Shown: positions 7,438-16,723, numbered from the stretch's first letter. The stretch is DNA of 64,000 bases from Cyanosarcina radialis HA8281-LM2 (GCA_019359615.1 JAHHHA010000001.1:124001-188000), one strand, 5' to 3'. Numbers and translations: made by a program. Notes: generated by a model not told the origin, from the sequence alone.

Positions 7438-9300
7438 CTAACTGTTATCTGTCGCTAATTTGGGACAATGATAAAGCTGGTATTCATATCCATAGACAGG
7501 AATTTGAGGAGAGCGATCGCTAATACATTTTCCATCGGCTGAGTCAAAGGGGGCTTGGAAATTCAGCAGCCATAAATCTAGCGGTTTGGGCATTCGATCG
7601 ATCGTTTGTTGCAAAGTAGTCGATGCAGCGCACTCTGTTCCCTCGCACTTTCTTTGGTTTTGATGTGCGAGCAGAAACTGAGGGTTTAACAGCGTTTTTT
7701 CAGTTTGCGAGTGCAATAACTCCCAAGCAATCCCCATCATTTCGCCAGTTTGAACTAAGGTGTTGTGAGTGGTAGCAATGAGAATTGGAACTGAGGAAGA
7801 TGCTTGGATTATGGGGACTAAAACATCTGGTCGGTAGTATTTGCGATAACCCAAATTGCAGACTACTGTAATGCCACTGAGAAATCCCATCAACCAAATT
7901 ATCGCGACAGCCCTTTTGCTCCTGAAGGAAGAATGTAGAGACGTAGCAGTGCTACGTCTGGAAGAGGGGAAAGAGGAGGTATTGCTTTGTCCTCGCCAAC
8001 AAGCAGCAAGAATAGCTCCTAGTAGGGCGATGACAGCGGGGAAGTAAACGAAGTTGTATCTAGCACCTCGCGTAATGTCGAAACCCAAGCCGTAACTGAT
8101 GGCAAAAAATAAAGCGATCGCACTTAAAACTACACCGCCTAAAACTCCAGTTGCCAGACGAGTATCTCGATGTTGCCACTGTGCTCTTAAACTGCGATAA
8201 AGAATCGGAATTGCCCAGATAAAAAAAGCTAACATCACCGCACCAGAGGCAATGACTACACCTAAGTCTGTAGCTTCCACGGGCAGCAGAGACATCATCG
8301 TCAGCCACGCCGCCAAACTTTGAAACACGGGATTAATTAATTGCAACCAAGAGCGATCGCTACTTCTAATCCATTCCGTCATCTGGGGATCGTAACTGCG
8401 CTGCCAGAAAAATGACAAGACTAATACTCCTGCCATCGTCCCCGCTGCTACCGCATAGATGCGCCACCAGCCAGAGAAAGCTTGGTTCCCCACGAGTAAG
8501 CGATCGCTCAAATCCTTCACTCCGACAGCGCTCTGAGTTAACAATACTCCTATTGTTTCCCTCTCTCCCTCTCTCCCTCTCTCCCCCTCTTCCCGTTTCC
8601 ATAAAAACCATTGCAGGGCGATTAAAACTAAAGCTTCAGCCGCTAGGGCGATAACGAAAAAGTAGTGAGTGGCAATGCCCAAAGTGTTGATGGCTACCCA
8701 AGCCAGCACGACCCTGATGGGAAGAACTTGACGCTGCTGGAGTCGCTGCACGGCAATTACCAAACAACCCAGAGAAGCGATCGCCATTAAAATTCCTAAA
8801 GTGTAGTGACGGGCTTCTTGAGCCAGAAAGATACCGAACGGCGACACCGCCATCATCGCTGCTGCTAGTTGGCCTGCCAACGGCGAACTAAAGGCCAGCC
8901 GAGAAAGTCCGTAGACGGCGGGAATCGACAACACCCCAAACAGCGCCGGAAGCGATCGCGCCCCCCACAGAGATAGATATCCTCCCGTTTCTGCGGGAAA
9001 CAGTTGCATCCACCAATGAGCCAGGACAAAATACAAGGGTGGATGGTGATCTTCTGAAGATAAGCGTTCTAAGACTGCTGCCGTTGTCGCCACTGGATGT
9101 ACTTGCAAAGGCTGCATCAATAGGTCGATAGGGATCGATCGATCTAGTGGCACATCAGCAAAGCTGCGACCCAAGCTAAATACCATGGTGGCAAATTCGT
9201 CAGTCCAAGGTGGCTTGCTCGTCAGTTGGGCGAAGCGCAAACCAGCACCAATAGCGATCCACAATAAAAGCAACAATAGGTTTTTCTGTTTCGCATTCAT
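7438..9300 (-). CDS. Glycosyltransferase family 39 (ArnT/PMT-like) membrane protein
   Basis: This polytopic membrane protein has about a dozen hydrophobic segments. The first loop carries PPWTDEFATM (the conserved acidic site of GT-C enzymes), followed by EDHHPPLYFVLAHWWM, typical of ArnT/PMT-like transferases. These move sugars from polyprenyl carriers onto lipids or proteins at the outer face of the inner membrane; the acceptor is unknown. The ATG at 9300 (MNAKQKNLLL) was chosen because the upstream TTG at 9357 lies in a perfect palindromic repeat. Two in-frame repeat-derived inserts are visible, RE/GE-rich codons at about 8560-8600 and a palindrome at 7941-7957. Confidence 0.82.
   Translation of the reverse strand: MNAKQKNLLLLLLWIAIGAGLRFAQLTSKPPWTDEFATMVFSLGRSFADVPLDRSIPIDLLMQPLQVHPVATTAAVLERLSSEDHHPPLYFVLAHWWMQLFPAETGGYLSLWGARSLPALFGVLSIPAVYGLSRLAFSSPLAGQLAAAMMAVSPFGIFLAQEARHYTLGILMAIASLGCLVIAVQRLQQRQVLPIRVVLAWVAINTLGIATHYFFVIALAAEALVLIALQWFLWKREEGERGREGERETIGVLLTQSAVGVKDLSDRLLVGNQAFSGWWRIYAVAAGTMAGVLVLSFFWQRSYDPQMTEWIRSSDRSWLQLINPVFQSLAAWLTMMSLLPVEATDLGVVIASGAVMLAFFIWAIPILYRSLRAQWQHRDTRLATGVLGGVVLSAIALFFAISYGLGFDITRGARYNFVYFPAVIALLGAILAACWRGQSNTSSFPSSRRSTATSLHSSFRSKRAVAIIWLMGFLSGITVVCNLGYRKYYRPDVLVPIIQASSSVPILIATTHNTLVQTGEMMGIAWELLHSQTEKTLLNPQFLLAHQNQRKCEGTECAASTTLQQTIDRMPKPLDLWLLNFQAPFDSADGKCISDRSPQIPVYGYEYQLYHCPKLATDNS
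7941..7957. repeat. In-frame palindromic repeat in GT39 gene
   Basis: ACGTAGCA and TGCTACGT flank one base. The motif belongs to the 'GAGACGTAGCAxTGCTACGTCTC' interspersed repeats; a degenerate relative is at about 6601-6627. It is translated as part of a loop of the glycosyltransferase without breaking the frame. Confidence 0.6.
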
Positions 9301-9344
9301 GGGGAAATGTTGAGTTCGTACCAAATAGGTCTGTAGCGGGACAT

Positions 9345-9374
9345 TGTAGGGGCGCAAAGCTTTGCGCCCCTACA
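9345..9374. repeat. Perfect 30-bp palindrome (REP-like)
   Basis: The arms TGTAGGGGCGCAAAG and CTTTGCGCCCCTACA meet with no spacer. This element type is common between cyanobacterial genes. Here it separates ftsW (upstream on the minus strand) from the GT39 gene and can form a strong hairpin in the transcript, so it may attenuate read-through. Confidence 0.75.
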
Positions 9375-9443
9375 GCATAACGATTTCCCTTGATGTCAAA
9401 CCCGCCCTCACCATCGCGACCTGTCTTCTAGTCGGAACTGCTG

Positions 9444-10670
9444 TTATCTGGGTAAATGATAAATTTCTGGTTTCTGAACTACCCTCAGTTTCCGATTCCG
9501 ACTTACCTTCGACGGACGGCGTTCTTCTAAAGGTACAACTTTAGCTTCACTCTGTTCTCTTGCCACCCGAATCAGCAGTCCAGCGGCCATCAAGCTGGCG
9601 ATCATGGAATTACCCCCATAGCTAAACAACGGCAATGGTAGACCAGTAGTAGGTAATACCCCAGTTGCCACCCCAATATTCAGCAGCGACTGACCTACTA
9701 GTAAGAGCGTTGCTCCTATAGCTACCAATCGATAAACCAGGTTGCGAGTCTTGTTGGCTACGATCCATCCCAAAGTTGCGTAAGTCATCAACAACAGCAA
9801 TAAAGCCATGCTACCGACGAAACCAAATTCCTCGGCAAACACGGCAAAGATGAAATCGGTATATTCGATCGGCAAATAGAACAATTTCTGTTGCGACAAC
9901 CCAAAGCCAGCCCCCAGCGGACCGCCAGAACCAACCGCTAGCAAGCTTTGCACTAGTTGATAGCCATCTCCCAAGGAGTCAGCCCAAGGATTCATAAACG
10001 ACAGCACTCGCCGCCGCTGATAATCTTTAATACTGATACTAATAGTTGCTAGCAGGATACCGCTGAGGGCAGTTCCTCCCAGGTAAGAAAATGGCAAGCC
10101 CGCAGCTAGAGCAATAAACCACAAAGTTATACCGCAAAGGGCAGTAGTGCTGAGGTTGGGCTGAAGCAAAATTCCTGCTAAAACGCAGGCAAAAACGAAC
10201 AACCAGCCCAAGCGTACTTTCCAAGTTAACCGCTGCCACTGTCCGAAGACGATCGCTCCTTGCAAGATTAAGAAAGGTTTGATCAACTCCGAGGGTTGGA
10301 CGGGAAACGGGCCCAGCGACAGCCACCGGGTAGATCCATTAGTAGTAGTTCCCAGTCCTGGTACTAAGGTAAGAAAAATCAAACCTACTAAGATCGGGAC
10401 GCACCACTGAGCGATCGCTAAGAGGTGACGCAGAGGGTAGCGCACCACGCAGTTAAATACGACTAGGCCCAGCACTACTCCAATCAGTTGGCGTTTGAAG
10501 TAATACAGCCCATCCCCATAAGTAGCATCGCCATTGGGATAAGAGGCTGAAAACAGAACCACTAATCCGATAAATAGCCACAGAAAAGTCAGCCAGCGCA
10601 ACAACCTAGCTTCCAAAGACCACGACCACACAGATGGTTCAAAAAAGGGAATCAGGGCGCGAAAATTCAT
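9444..10670 (-). CDS. ftsW: FtsW/RodA/SpoVE family cell-division glycosyltransferase
   Basis: FtsW is the SEDS-family peptidoglycan polymerase of the divisome and works with a class B penicillin-binding protein. The protein has about ten transmembrane segments and the family hallmarks LLRWLTFLW, the KPFLIL segment after QPSEL, and GGNSMIASL near the C-terminus. The ATG at 10670 (MNFRALIPFF) was chosen over 10781 because cyanobacterial FtsW proteins begin in this way, and the upstream 37 codons show no family features. The length of 408 residues is normal. The basic C-terminal tail is cytoplasmic. Confidence 0.9.
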   Translation of the reverse strand: MNFRALIPFFEPSVWSWSLEARLLRWLTFLWLFIGLVVLFSASYPNGDATYGDGLYYFKRQLIGVVLGLVVFNCVVRYPLRHLLAIAQWCVPILVGLIFLTLVPGLGTTTNGSTRWLSLGPFPVQPSELIKPFLILQGAIVFGQWQRLTWKVRLGWLFVFACVLAGILLQPNLSTTALCGITLWFIALAAGLPFSYLGGTALSGILLATISISIKDYQRRRVLSFMNPWADSLGDGYQLVQSLLAVGSGGPLGAGFGLSQQKLFYLPIEYTDFIFAVFAEEFGFVGSMALLLLLMTYATLGWIVANKTRNLVYRLVAIGATLLLVGQSLLNIGVATGVLPTTGLPLPLFSYGGNSMIASLMAAGLLIRVAREQSEAKVVPLEERRPSKVSRNRKLRVVQKPEIYHLPR

Positions 10671-10837
10671 AACTGCTTTGGGGACGATATGGAGTAAAGG
10701 AATGTTAAGCGTCGAATTGCGATCGCCAAGTTGACCGTTAAGTTCGACAGTTAAGGCTCCCAAACGCAGCGATTCTACCACTACTTTTTAGAAATCTAAA
10801 TTTAATTCGGAATAAACTTTTAACCAGTCAAATTACC

Positions 10838-10903
10838 TATAGCAGTTTTAGATCGTGGGACAGCCGGGACGGCTATCTCACAACTCACGAACGAATTGTT
10901 ATA
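10838..10903. repeat. Small inverted-end repeat, family A copy 1
   Basis: The element begins TATAGCAGTTTTAGATC and ends GAATTGTTATA, with the core GTGGGACAGCCGGGACGGCTATC. A longer copy lies at 31776-31879, and a core-like piece lies at about 11762-11800. It sits between hemD and ftsW, outside coding sequence. It looks like a non-autonomous mobile repeat. Confidence 0.6.
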
Positions 10904-10907
10904 TTAC

Positions 10908-11711
10908 CTAACTTTGACAAAGCGATCGCCATAATCCTTCTAAGGTATATTCTTCGGCCTCGACATCTACTCGTCCTAATAACTCTTGACAAGTTTTAGA
11001 AGTTTGAGGGCCGATCGAAGCGATCTTAACTCCTGCTAGCCAAGAGAGCCAATTTTCCCCAACGGGTTGAGATTGTTGCAGCAGGTGGCAAAAGTTTTTT
11101 ACGGTTTTAGAACTTGCAAAGGCGACAACATCCACAACTCGCTGCTGGAGGGCGGCTAGGGCTTCCGGGGCGATCGCGTTGGGACATCTAGATTCGTAAG
11201 CTGCTACTTCTACGACTTCTGCGCCTTTAGCAGTTAATTCTTTGACTAAAACTTCTCGCCCGCCGCTTTCGACTCTGGGAAAGAGAATTTTCTGTCCGGC
11301 AATCTCTTCGGGGAAATGTTCGACGAGGGCATCGGCGACGAAGTTAGGGGGGATAAAATCGGGTTGATAACCTCGTTCTTGCAGACTGAGGGCAGTTTTT
11401 TTGCCGACTACAGCAATTTTCAGTCCGTTTAAAGCGTGGAAGTTTTGAGCGGATAGCCTGTCAAAAAAGTAGTCTACACCGTTGGTAGAAGTGAGAATTA
11501 ACCAATTGAAAGTAGACAATTGAGCGATCGAGCGATCCAATGCTTCCCAACTCGATGGCGGCCCGATTTCCAAAGTTGGCATCTCAATAATGTTTGCCCC
11601 AGATGAAATCAGCAGATTGCTAAATTCACCCGACTGTCCAGCCGATCGAGTGACGATGATGGTTTTCCCAGCTAGGGGGAGATAGGGAGAGGGAGAAATC
11701 GAATTAGTCAC
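10908..11711 (-). CDS. hemD: Uroporphyrinogen-III synthase
   Basis: HemD cyclises hydroxymethylbilane with inversion of ring D to uroporphyrinogen III, the branch point to heme, chlorophyll, siroheme and cobalamin. The 267-residue protein has the two-lobed pattern of the family: KTIIVTRSAGQSGEF at the N-terminus, LTSTNGVDYFFDRL at about residues 72-85, and the second-lobe AFASSKTVKNF segment. The family has low identity, but neighbourhood supports it, as the SUMT gene lies 98 bp upstream on the same strand. The two genes probably form one operon. Confidence 0.9.
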   Translation of the reverse strand: MTNSISPSPYLPLAGKTIIVTRSAGQSGEFSNLLISSGANIIEMPTLEIGPPSSWEALDRSIAQLSTFNWLILTSTNGVDYFFDRLSAQNFHALNGLKIAVVGKKTALSLQERGYQPDFIPPNFVADALVEHFPEEIAGQKILFPRVESGGREVLVKELTAKGAEVVEVAAYESRCPNAIAPEALAALQQRVVDVVAFASSKTVKNFCHLLQQSQPVGENWLSWLAGVKIASIGPQTSKTCQELLGRVDVEAEEYTLEGLWRSLCQS

Positions 11712-11809
11712 GGTTAGAGATGGTTCTGGGTGGGAAACTAGGCGGGCAGGAAAGGCCGCCGTCTTGTGGGATAGCCCTCTGGGCTGTCCCCGACCTATTC
11801 CAGGTGAAT

Positions 11810-12541
11810 TTAAAGAGAGGTTTGTAAATAACTGCGTAACCTCACGACTTCTCCAATTACTATTACCACAGGTGATAGAGACACTCCTGCGGTTCGATCG
11901 ACAATATTGCCCAACTCACCAACCCAAATCTGTTGTTGGGGAGATCCTGCCCACTGGATTAGTGCAATCGGAGTGCGTAGCGATCGCCCTTTTTGGTGCA
12001 AGCGATCGACGATTTCGGCCAAATTGCGCCCGCCCATCAAAATTACTAGGGTATCCATCCGCGCGAGGGCTTCCCAATCGAGGGGATCGAGTTCGTGGGC
12101 CGTAATGACGGCAAAACCCCGACTGAGAACCGGATCGGTGAGGGGAATGCCAGCTAATAAAGGCGCGGCTAAAGCTGAAGATATCCCCGGTACGACCTCA
12201 AACTGACAGCCAGCCGCAATTAAAGCTTGAATTTCTGAGGTCGTGCGCCCAAAAATAAACGGATCGCCGCTTTTGAGTCTGACGACTTGCTTGCCTAAAG
12301 TGCATTGTTCGACCAGGAGGCGATCGATCTCGGCTTGCGACGTACTCGGTTTACCGCCTCGTTTGCCTACATCTAGTTTCAAGCAATCGGCAGGTACTAG
12401 TTGCAGGAGTCGATCGTCTACTAGAGCATCGTAGACTAATACCTCAGCTTGAGACAACAGTTCTTGCGCCCTCACTGTCAAGAACGATACATCTCCCAGC
12501 CCTGCACCGACAATATAGACTTTACCGCCAGAGTCAACCAT
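11810..12541 (-). CDS. cobA: Uroporphyrin-III C-methyltransferase (SUMT)
   Basis: SUMT methylates uroporphyrinogen III twice, using S-adenosylmethionine, to give precorrin-2, the precursor of siroheme and cobalamin. The protein (243 residues) begins with the SAM-binding YIVGAGLGDVSFLTVRA loop. It also has the family signatures VRLKSGDPFIFGR and VVPGISSALAAP. It is a single-domain enzyme without the CysG dehydrogenase/chelatase part. It lies just upstream of hemD, so substrate and next enzyme are encoded together. Siroheme made from this branch would serve the nitrite reductase at 52082-54658. Confidence 0.93.
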   Translation of the reverse strand: MVDSGGKVYIVGAGLGDVSFLTVRAQELLSQAEVLVYDALVDDRLLQLVPADCLKLDVGKRGGKPSTSQAEIDRLLVEQCTLGKQVVRLKSGDPFIFGRTTSEIQALIAAGCQFEVVPGISSALAAPLLAGIPLTDPVLSRGFAVITAHELDPLDWEALARMDTLVILMGGRNLAEIVDRLHQKGRSLRTPIALIQWAGSPQQQIWVGELGNIVDRTAGVSLSPVVIVIGEVVRLRSYLQTSL

Positions 12542-12639
12542 AACTTTCCTCGGACGAGGCAGACATATCCAAAAAATTTACCCAATAGGGTTAATGCGTT
12601 TCAATTATGCGAACACAAATACAATTGACTAGCAACAAC

Positions 12640-14847
12640 TCAATTTTCAGAGCTATTTGAGCTTATATCGTTTAATTCTGCCAAAACTTTTTGATGAATA
12701 TAAACAAACTGACACGCGGCTAATTCTTCTAATGGTTGCCGATCATTTTCTCGATAGAACTTAGGCGAATCGAGTTTTTCACCATAGATATTCCGAAGGA
12801 ATTTTATAAGTAATTCAGGGTCAACAACAGAAATAATGACATCATACTGGTCTCGGTCAATATCACCCTTAAAAGGTAAGCCTATGCCATAAGGAGGTTC
12901 CATTCCCATAGACCAAGATGTTGGAATATAGCATTTGAGAAACTCGATAGAGTTATAAGGAGCATCTTCAAACGTTCTTTGCAAGTATCTATTAGTTTCT
13001 TCTCTTGACGACCAATAAGACCAAAAGCTTAACAAATCACGAGCAATATCGGGCAATGAAACATAAATAATTTCTCCTAATGCCATATTCCTAATTCTAT
13101 CGACAACTACTCCAGCAAGGGATTTAAGGTCAAATTCAGAAAACAAACGTTCTTCATCTTCTTCCTTATCTTTTTTAATTACACGCATCCATCTAAAACA
13201 TTCTGTCGCAAAGAAGATAGGGTCGGCAATTTGAAGAATTTCTTTACAGAAATCAAGTTTGTTATCTGAAGTATCAATTCGCTGAATCAAATCACCAATT
13301 AAGATTCCGGCTCTGTGAAAAGAATTACCAAAGTAGTAAAATGTTTTAGTTCTTGGGAAGTAATCTCCCATTTCAGCTAAAGCTAGGGCTAACTTTTGAG
13401 AACCTGATGATGATAACAGATCGATCTTCCTAAAAATATCAGTAATAAATGTTTCTATTCTTGAATTTTCACGTTTTGTGATCTCTTTGATTTCGTTAAC
13501 AATATCAGATATGCTACGTTCATCTAAGTTACTTAGAAAAGTTATCAACTCTTGGTCTGATATATCGTCTTCAGGAATACTATATGCAAAATATCTTTTG
13601 AAATATCGCAAAGACGCTATTCGTTTTTCCTGAGTCCATTTTGCTTGCCAATGCGAGCCATAAGAAATGTTCCCTAATATTCCATTTAATCGAGGAAATA
13701 ATTCTTTGAGTAAGTTCTTGGCAGATAATTGAGCTTCTCGATCCAAACTAGAAATGCTTTCTTGAATAAAACTATTTATTAGATTTTTGGCTTCTTCAAG
13801 ATTAGTATGTCCATCTATAATCTCACCGAGAAAGTAGCTAGGTCTTTCTTTTATAGAATTATACAATTTAGAATAGAAAACTTTTACTCCTTCAATAAGC
13901 AGTAAGTCAACTATATTCACTTCACCTTTCAGAAGAGGAATAGAGAAAGTAATAGTGTTGGCATATCGTTGGGCAACCCTGGGTGTCTTTAGTTGAATTG
14001 CTAAGCCTTCTGAAAAATATTTTACAAATCTTCTAATATCATCATCTGTTAGTTCTATGTCCGCATTTTTTAGAGCATCATCAATACATTCAAAGCAGAA
14101 TTTTTGTAGAGAGTTAAAACTGATTTGTGGTAAAGTGAGCGGCACTTGAACTATTTTTTCTAAAAAGCTACGTCCTGCATCCAGATTTCCAGAACCGTAT
14201 TTCTCAGCAATTGCTGCTGCAACTTTCTCTTCATCAAAGGCTAACAGGTAAATTGTATTCCTGAAGCCAGCAGATAACTTAACAAGTTTAAATATACTTT
14301 GTATCTCTGATTTTTCAAGACGATCGATATCATCTATAAAAATAACAACTCGTTTGCTTTCATCGTCCAGTATTTTTTCAAGACGTTTTTTGTTTTCTTC
14401 TAAGTCAACTTGAGAAAAAAGATTGCCTATATTTCCAACTATTTGTCCAGTGCCTCGAACTGTTCCAATTCCAGTAGTATCGGCCACAGATAAAGGTGCA
14501 ATAATTCCTCCAAACTTCTTAAGCAAATCTCCAATTTCTTCTTTTCTAGTTGTCAACTTTCGATTTAATGCATCTGCCAGCGTCTTAAAGAAACTGAGTA
14601 GCAACTTTTCTTCGTCTCTGAAAAGCCAAGGGTTAAAGCGTACACAAATAATGTCTGAATTGCTTTCAAGGATTTTTTCAATAAAGTTGAATACAGTGGT
14701 TTTACCCTCTCCCCAAGCTCCATATATTCCAATTACAATACTGCTTGGATCGCGTCGCGATGCTATTACCTCAGCAATTCGCTGAGAAAAGGGAAGCCGA
14801 TTAAATTTGTCTAAAGCAGGATCTATGATAGGGCTATCTGGGAACAT
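12640..14847 (-). CDS. KAP family P-loop NTPase
   Basis: This 735-residue NTPase has Walker A GAWGEGKT (residues about 43-50) and Walker B VVIFIDDIDR (about 167-176), with FNPWLF and the sensor region typical of KAP proteins. A glycine-rich weakly hydrophobic stretch (about 110-145) sits between the Walker motifs, where many KAP members insert membrane helices. The C-terminal 400 residues are helical and unassigned. Some bacterial KAP proteins take part in anti-phage defence, but a role here is not shown. The gene is markedly richer in A+T than its neighbours and lacks HIP1 octamers over long stretches, which suggests horizontal acquisition. It is monocistronic. Confidence 0.85.
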   Translation of the reverse strand: MFPDSPIIDPALDKFNRLPFSQRIAEVIASRRDPSSIVIGIYGAWGEGKTTVFNFIEKILESNSDIICVRFNPWLFRDEEKLLLSFFKTLADALNRKLTTRKEEIGDLLKKFGGIIAPLSVADTTGIGTVRGTGQIVGNIGNLFSQVDLEENKKRLEKILDDESKRVVIFIDDIDRLEKSEIQSIFKLVKLSAGFRNTIYLLAFDEEKVAAAIAEKYGSGNLDAGRSFLEKIVQVPLTLPQISFNSLQKFCFECIDDALKNADIELTDDDIRRFVKYFSEGLAIQLKTPRVAQRYANTITFSIPLLKGEVNIVDLLLIEGVKVFYSKLYNSIKERPSYFLGEIIDGHTNLEEAKNLINSFIQESISSLDREAQLSAKNLLKELFPRLNGILGNISYGSHWQAKWTQEKRIASLRYFKRYFAYSIPEDDISDQELITFLSNLDERSISDIVNEIKEITKRENSRIETFITDIFRKIDLLSSSGSQKLALALAEMGDYFPRTKTFYYFGNSFHRAGILIGDLIQRIDTSDNKLDFCKEILQIADPIFFATECFRWMRVIKKDKEEDEERLFSEFDLKSLAGVVVDRIRNMALGEIIYVSLPDIARDLLSFWSYWSSREETNRYLQRTFEDAPYNSIEFLKCYIPTSWSMGMEPPYGIGLPFKGDIDRDQYDVIISVVDPELLIKFLRNIYGEKLDSPKFYRENDRQPLEELAACQFVYIHQKVLAELNDISSNSSEN

Positions 14848-14980
14848 TATCTTTATATTTTTTCTAAATTGCTATGAACGATTCTAGCTCTTGCGAATCG
14901 ATTTAATGAATAACCTATTGAAAAGCGATATACTTCCCAGTACGTCTCTACAGACAACTTTGCTACCTCATGACTGAAAT

Positions 14981-16093
14981 ATGGCCAGCGTGCGATTAGA
15001 GAGAATTACTCGCAAATTCAGCAATACCACCGCGATCGATAACATTACCTTTACAGTTCCCGATGGCGAATTTTGGGTATTAGTCGGCCCGTCCGGGTGC
15101 GGCAAATCGACGATTTTGCGGACTATAGCCGGACTAGAAACAGCCACCGCTGGTAATCTGTTCGTGGGGGACGTGTTGGTGAATAAAGTGCCAGCCAGAC
15201 AGCGAGATGTCGCGATGGTGTTCCAGAATTACGCTCTGTATCCTCACATGACCGTAGCCCAAAATCTGGGGTTTGGGTTGCAGATGCGGAAAACCGACCC
15301 CGCCCAAATTACCGAACGGGTAGAAAAGGTAGCCCGCTCGCTCGGTATCTCTCACCTGTTAGAACGCAAACCCAAGCAGCTATCTGGCGGACAGCAGCAA
15401 CGGGTAGCATTAGGAAGAGCGATCGTCCGCCAACCTCAAGTCTTTCTCTTAGACGAACCTTTATCTAACCTCGATACCCAACTCCGAGACGATACTCGCG
15501 CCGAACTGAAGCAATTGCAAGCTGCGATCGGGACTACTACTATTTATGTCACCCACGATCGAGTAGAAGCGATGACCTTGGCTGACAAAATCGTGGTGCT
15601 AGAACGAGGCCGCATTCAACAAATCGGCACCCCTCAAACAATTTATGCCAGACCCGCTAATCGGATGGTAGCGACGTTTCTCGGTAGTCCGCCGATGAAT
15701 ATCTTGCCAGCCATTTATATGGGCGGGTTTCAAGTTGACGAGCAATTTTTGCCGTGTCCGCCGAGTTTGCGGGAGCAAGTATCTATGAGTGAAGGGCAAA
15801 GCTTCGACTTGGGGATTCGCCCCGAACATATTTCCCTCGGTGACAGCCAAACGTTCTCGGAACTTCCAGAAAATCGCCAAGGCGAATTAATGGTCGAAGT
15901 CAGGGTAGTAGAGCCTTTAGGAGAAAAAACGTTAATTCGATCGATTCTGCCTGATGCCAACATCCCGTTGCAGGTGCAAGCATCAGGTAATTGGCAAGGA
16001 AATGTAGGCGATCGCTTGAAGGTACAATTCGACCTCAGCCAGCTATTTATCTTCGATCCCGCTACTGGAGAAACTTTATATCCGCAAAGTTAA
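14981..16093 (+). CDS. Sugar/glycerol-phosphate-type ABC transporter ATPase (UgpC/MalK-like)
   Basis: This is the ATP-binding subunit of a carbohydrate uptake transporter. Walker A is GPSGCGKS, the signature LSGGQQQR, Walker B VFLLDEP, and the switch His lies in VTHDRVEA. The C-terminal third is the OB-like regulatory domain (LGIRPEHISL) of MalK/UgpC/GgtA proteins. The length of 370 residues is typical. No permease or binding-protein gene is next to it, so it probably serves permeases encoded elsewhere, as is common for shared ATPases in cyanobacteria. The substrate cannot be told apart (glucosylglycerol, trehalose, maltose, glycerol-3-phosphate). Confidence 0.88.
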   Translation: MASVRLERITRKFSNTTAIDNITFTVPDGEFWVLVGPSGCGKSTILRTIAGLETATAGNLFVGDVLVNKVPARQRDVAMVFQNYALYPHMTVAQNLGFGLQMRKTDPAQITERVEKVARSLGISHLLERKPKQLSGGQQQRVALGRAIVRQPQVFLLDEPLSNLDTQLRDDTRAELKQLQAAIGTTTIYVTHDRVEAMTLADKIVVLERGRIQQIGTPQTIYARPANRMVATFLGSPPMNILPAIYMGGFQVDEQFLPCPPSLREQVSMSEGQSFDLGIRPEHISLGDSQTFSELPENRQGELMVEVRVVEPLGEKTLIRSILPDANIPLQVQASGNWQGNVGDRLKVQFDLSQLFIFDPATGETLYPQS

Positions 16094-16141
16094 TTTCTGA
16101 CTGCTTCAACTGTTTTCTAAAGGCATCAACTTTTGCATTTT

Positions 16142-16465
16142 CTAGGTCGCGTTATCTGGAATTCCAATTCCTAAACTATATAAGGTTTTTTTGACATCCT
16201 CCCACTCGGTCCCGCAATAGTAGTATTGGCGATCGCGTAGATTGGTTAGATAGTGTCCATCTCTACCGCCATTAATTCGGAATAACTCAACCATAACCGA
16301 TGCAGGCGTTAATCTAAAACGTTGCAATCGTTCCTCTACAGTCAGAGCAACGGGAATGTTTCTAGGATTGTAGAAAATGCGATCGCCTGGGCTGAAATAC
16401 CAGTTTTTCCCCTCCTTGCGGATGGTCATATAATGCAAAGGATGGACGATCGTAGTTGCTGACAT
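16142..16465 (-). CDS. Conserved hypothetical cyanobacterial protein
   Basis: This 107-residue soluble protein is of unknown function, with YFSPGDRIFYNPRNIPVALTVEERLQRFRL and a C-terminal LRDRQYYYCG. There is no signal peptide, membrane span or metal motif. I believe similar proteins occur in cyanobacteria only. Its 3' end converges with the ABC ATPase gene (gap 48 bp). Confidence 0.6.
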   Translation of the reverse strand: MSATTIVHPLHYMTIRKEGKNWYFSPGDRIFYNPRNIPVALTVEERLQRFRLTPASVMVELFRINGGRDGHYLTNLRDRQYYYCGTEWEDVKKTLYSLGIGIPDNAT

Positions 16466-16491
16466 CGGCTAAGCTTTAGCTAGAGAGCGTA

Positions 16492-16520
16492 AGAAAGCCT
16501 CTAGGTTTTAGCTAGAGGCC
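16492..16520 (-). terminator. Rho-independent terminator-like hairpin
   Basis: GCCTCTAG (16498-16505) and CTAGAGGC (16513-16520) form an 8-bp stem. In the minus-strand transcript it is followed by a short U-rich run (TTTCTT). It lies just past the stop of the frameshifted small gene at 16533. Confidence 0.55.
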
Positions 16521-16532
16521 GTTAATTAGAGG

Positions 16533-16723
16533 TTAGCCGCCGTTGGATTCAGAGTTTTCGTCTTCCTCCAAGGCTCTTAAAATATCCGCAGTATAGGCAA
16601 CGTCTTGATTCCCTTCTGCGTCCTTCTCGATCCAGACATCAGATCGAGGTACTCAAACTCGACTTCAGGACTATAATCCTTTTGTCCGTTGCCGTTACTG
16701 GGATTGTCGTTAGCTTGTGTCAT
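16533..16723 (-). pseudogene. Small acidic protein gene with a frameshift
   Basis: An ATG at 16723 has an excellent ribosome-binding site (AGGAGG within 16731-16736). The first frame gives MTQANDNPSNGNGQKDYSP then VEFEYLDL. Near 16635-16650 the sensible reading moves to another frame and continues WIEKDAEGNQDVAYTADILRALEEDE, ending at TAA 16533-16535. The total span is one base short of a whole number of codons, consistent with a single-base deletion after codon 28. Both halves are acidic, and the second has the character of a real protein end. Without the shift the product is 48 residues with an unrelated basic tail. The family was not recognised. It could be a pseudogene, a recoded gene or a sequencing error. 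Confidence 0.6.
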
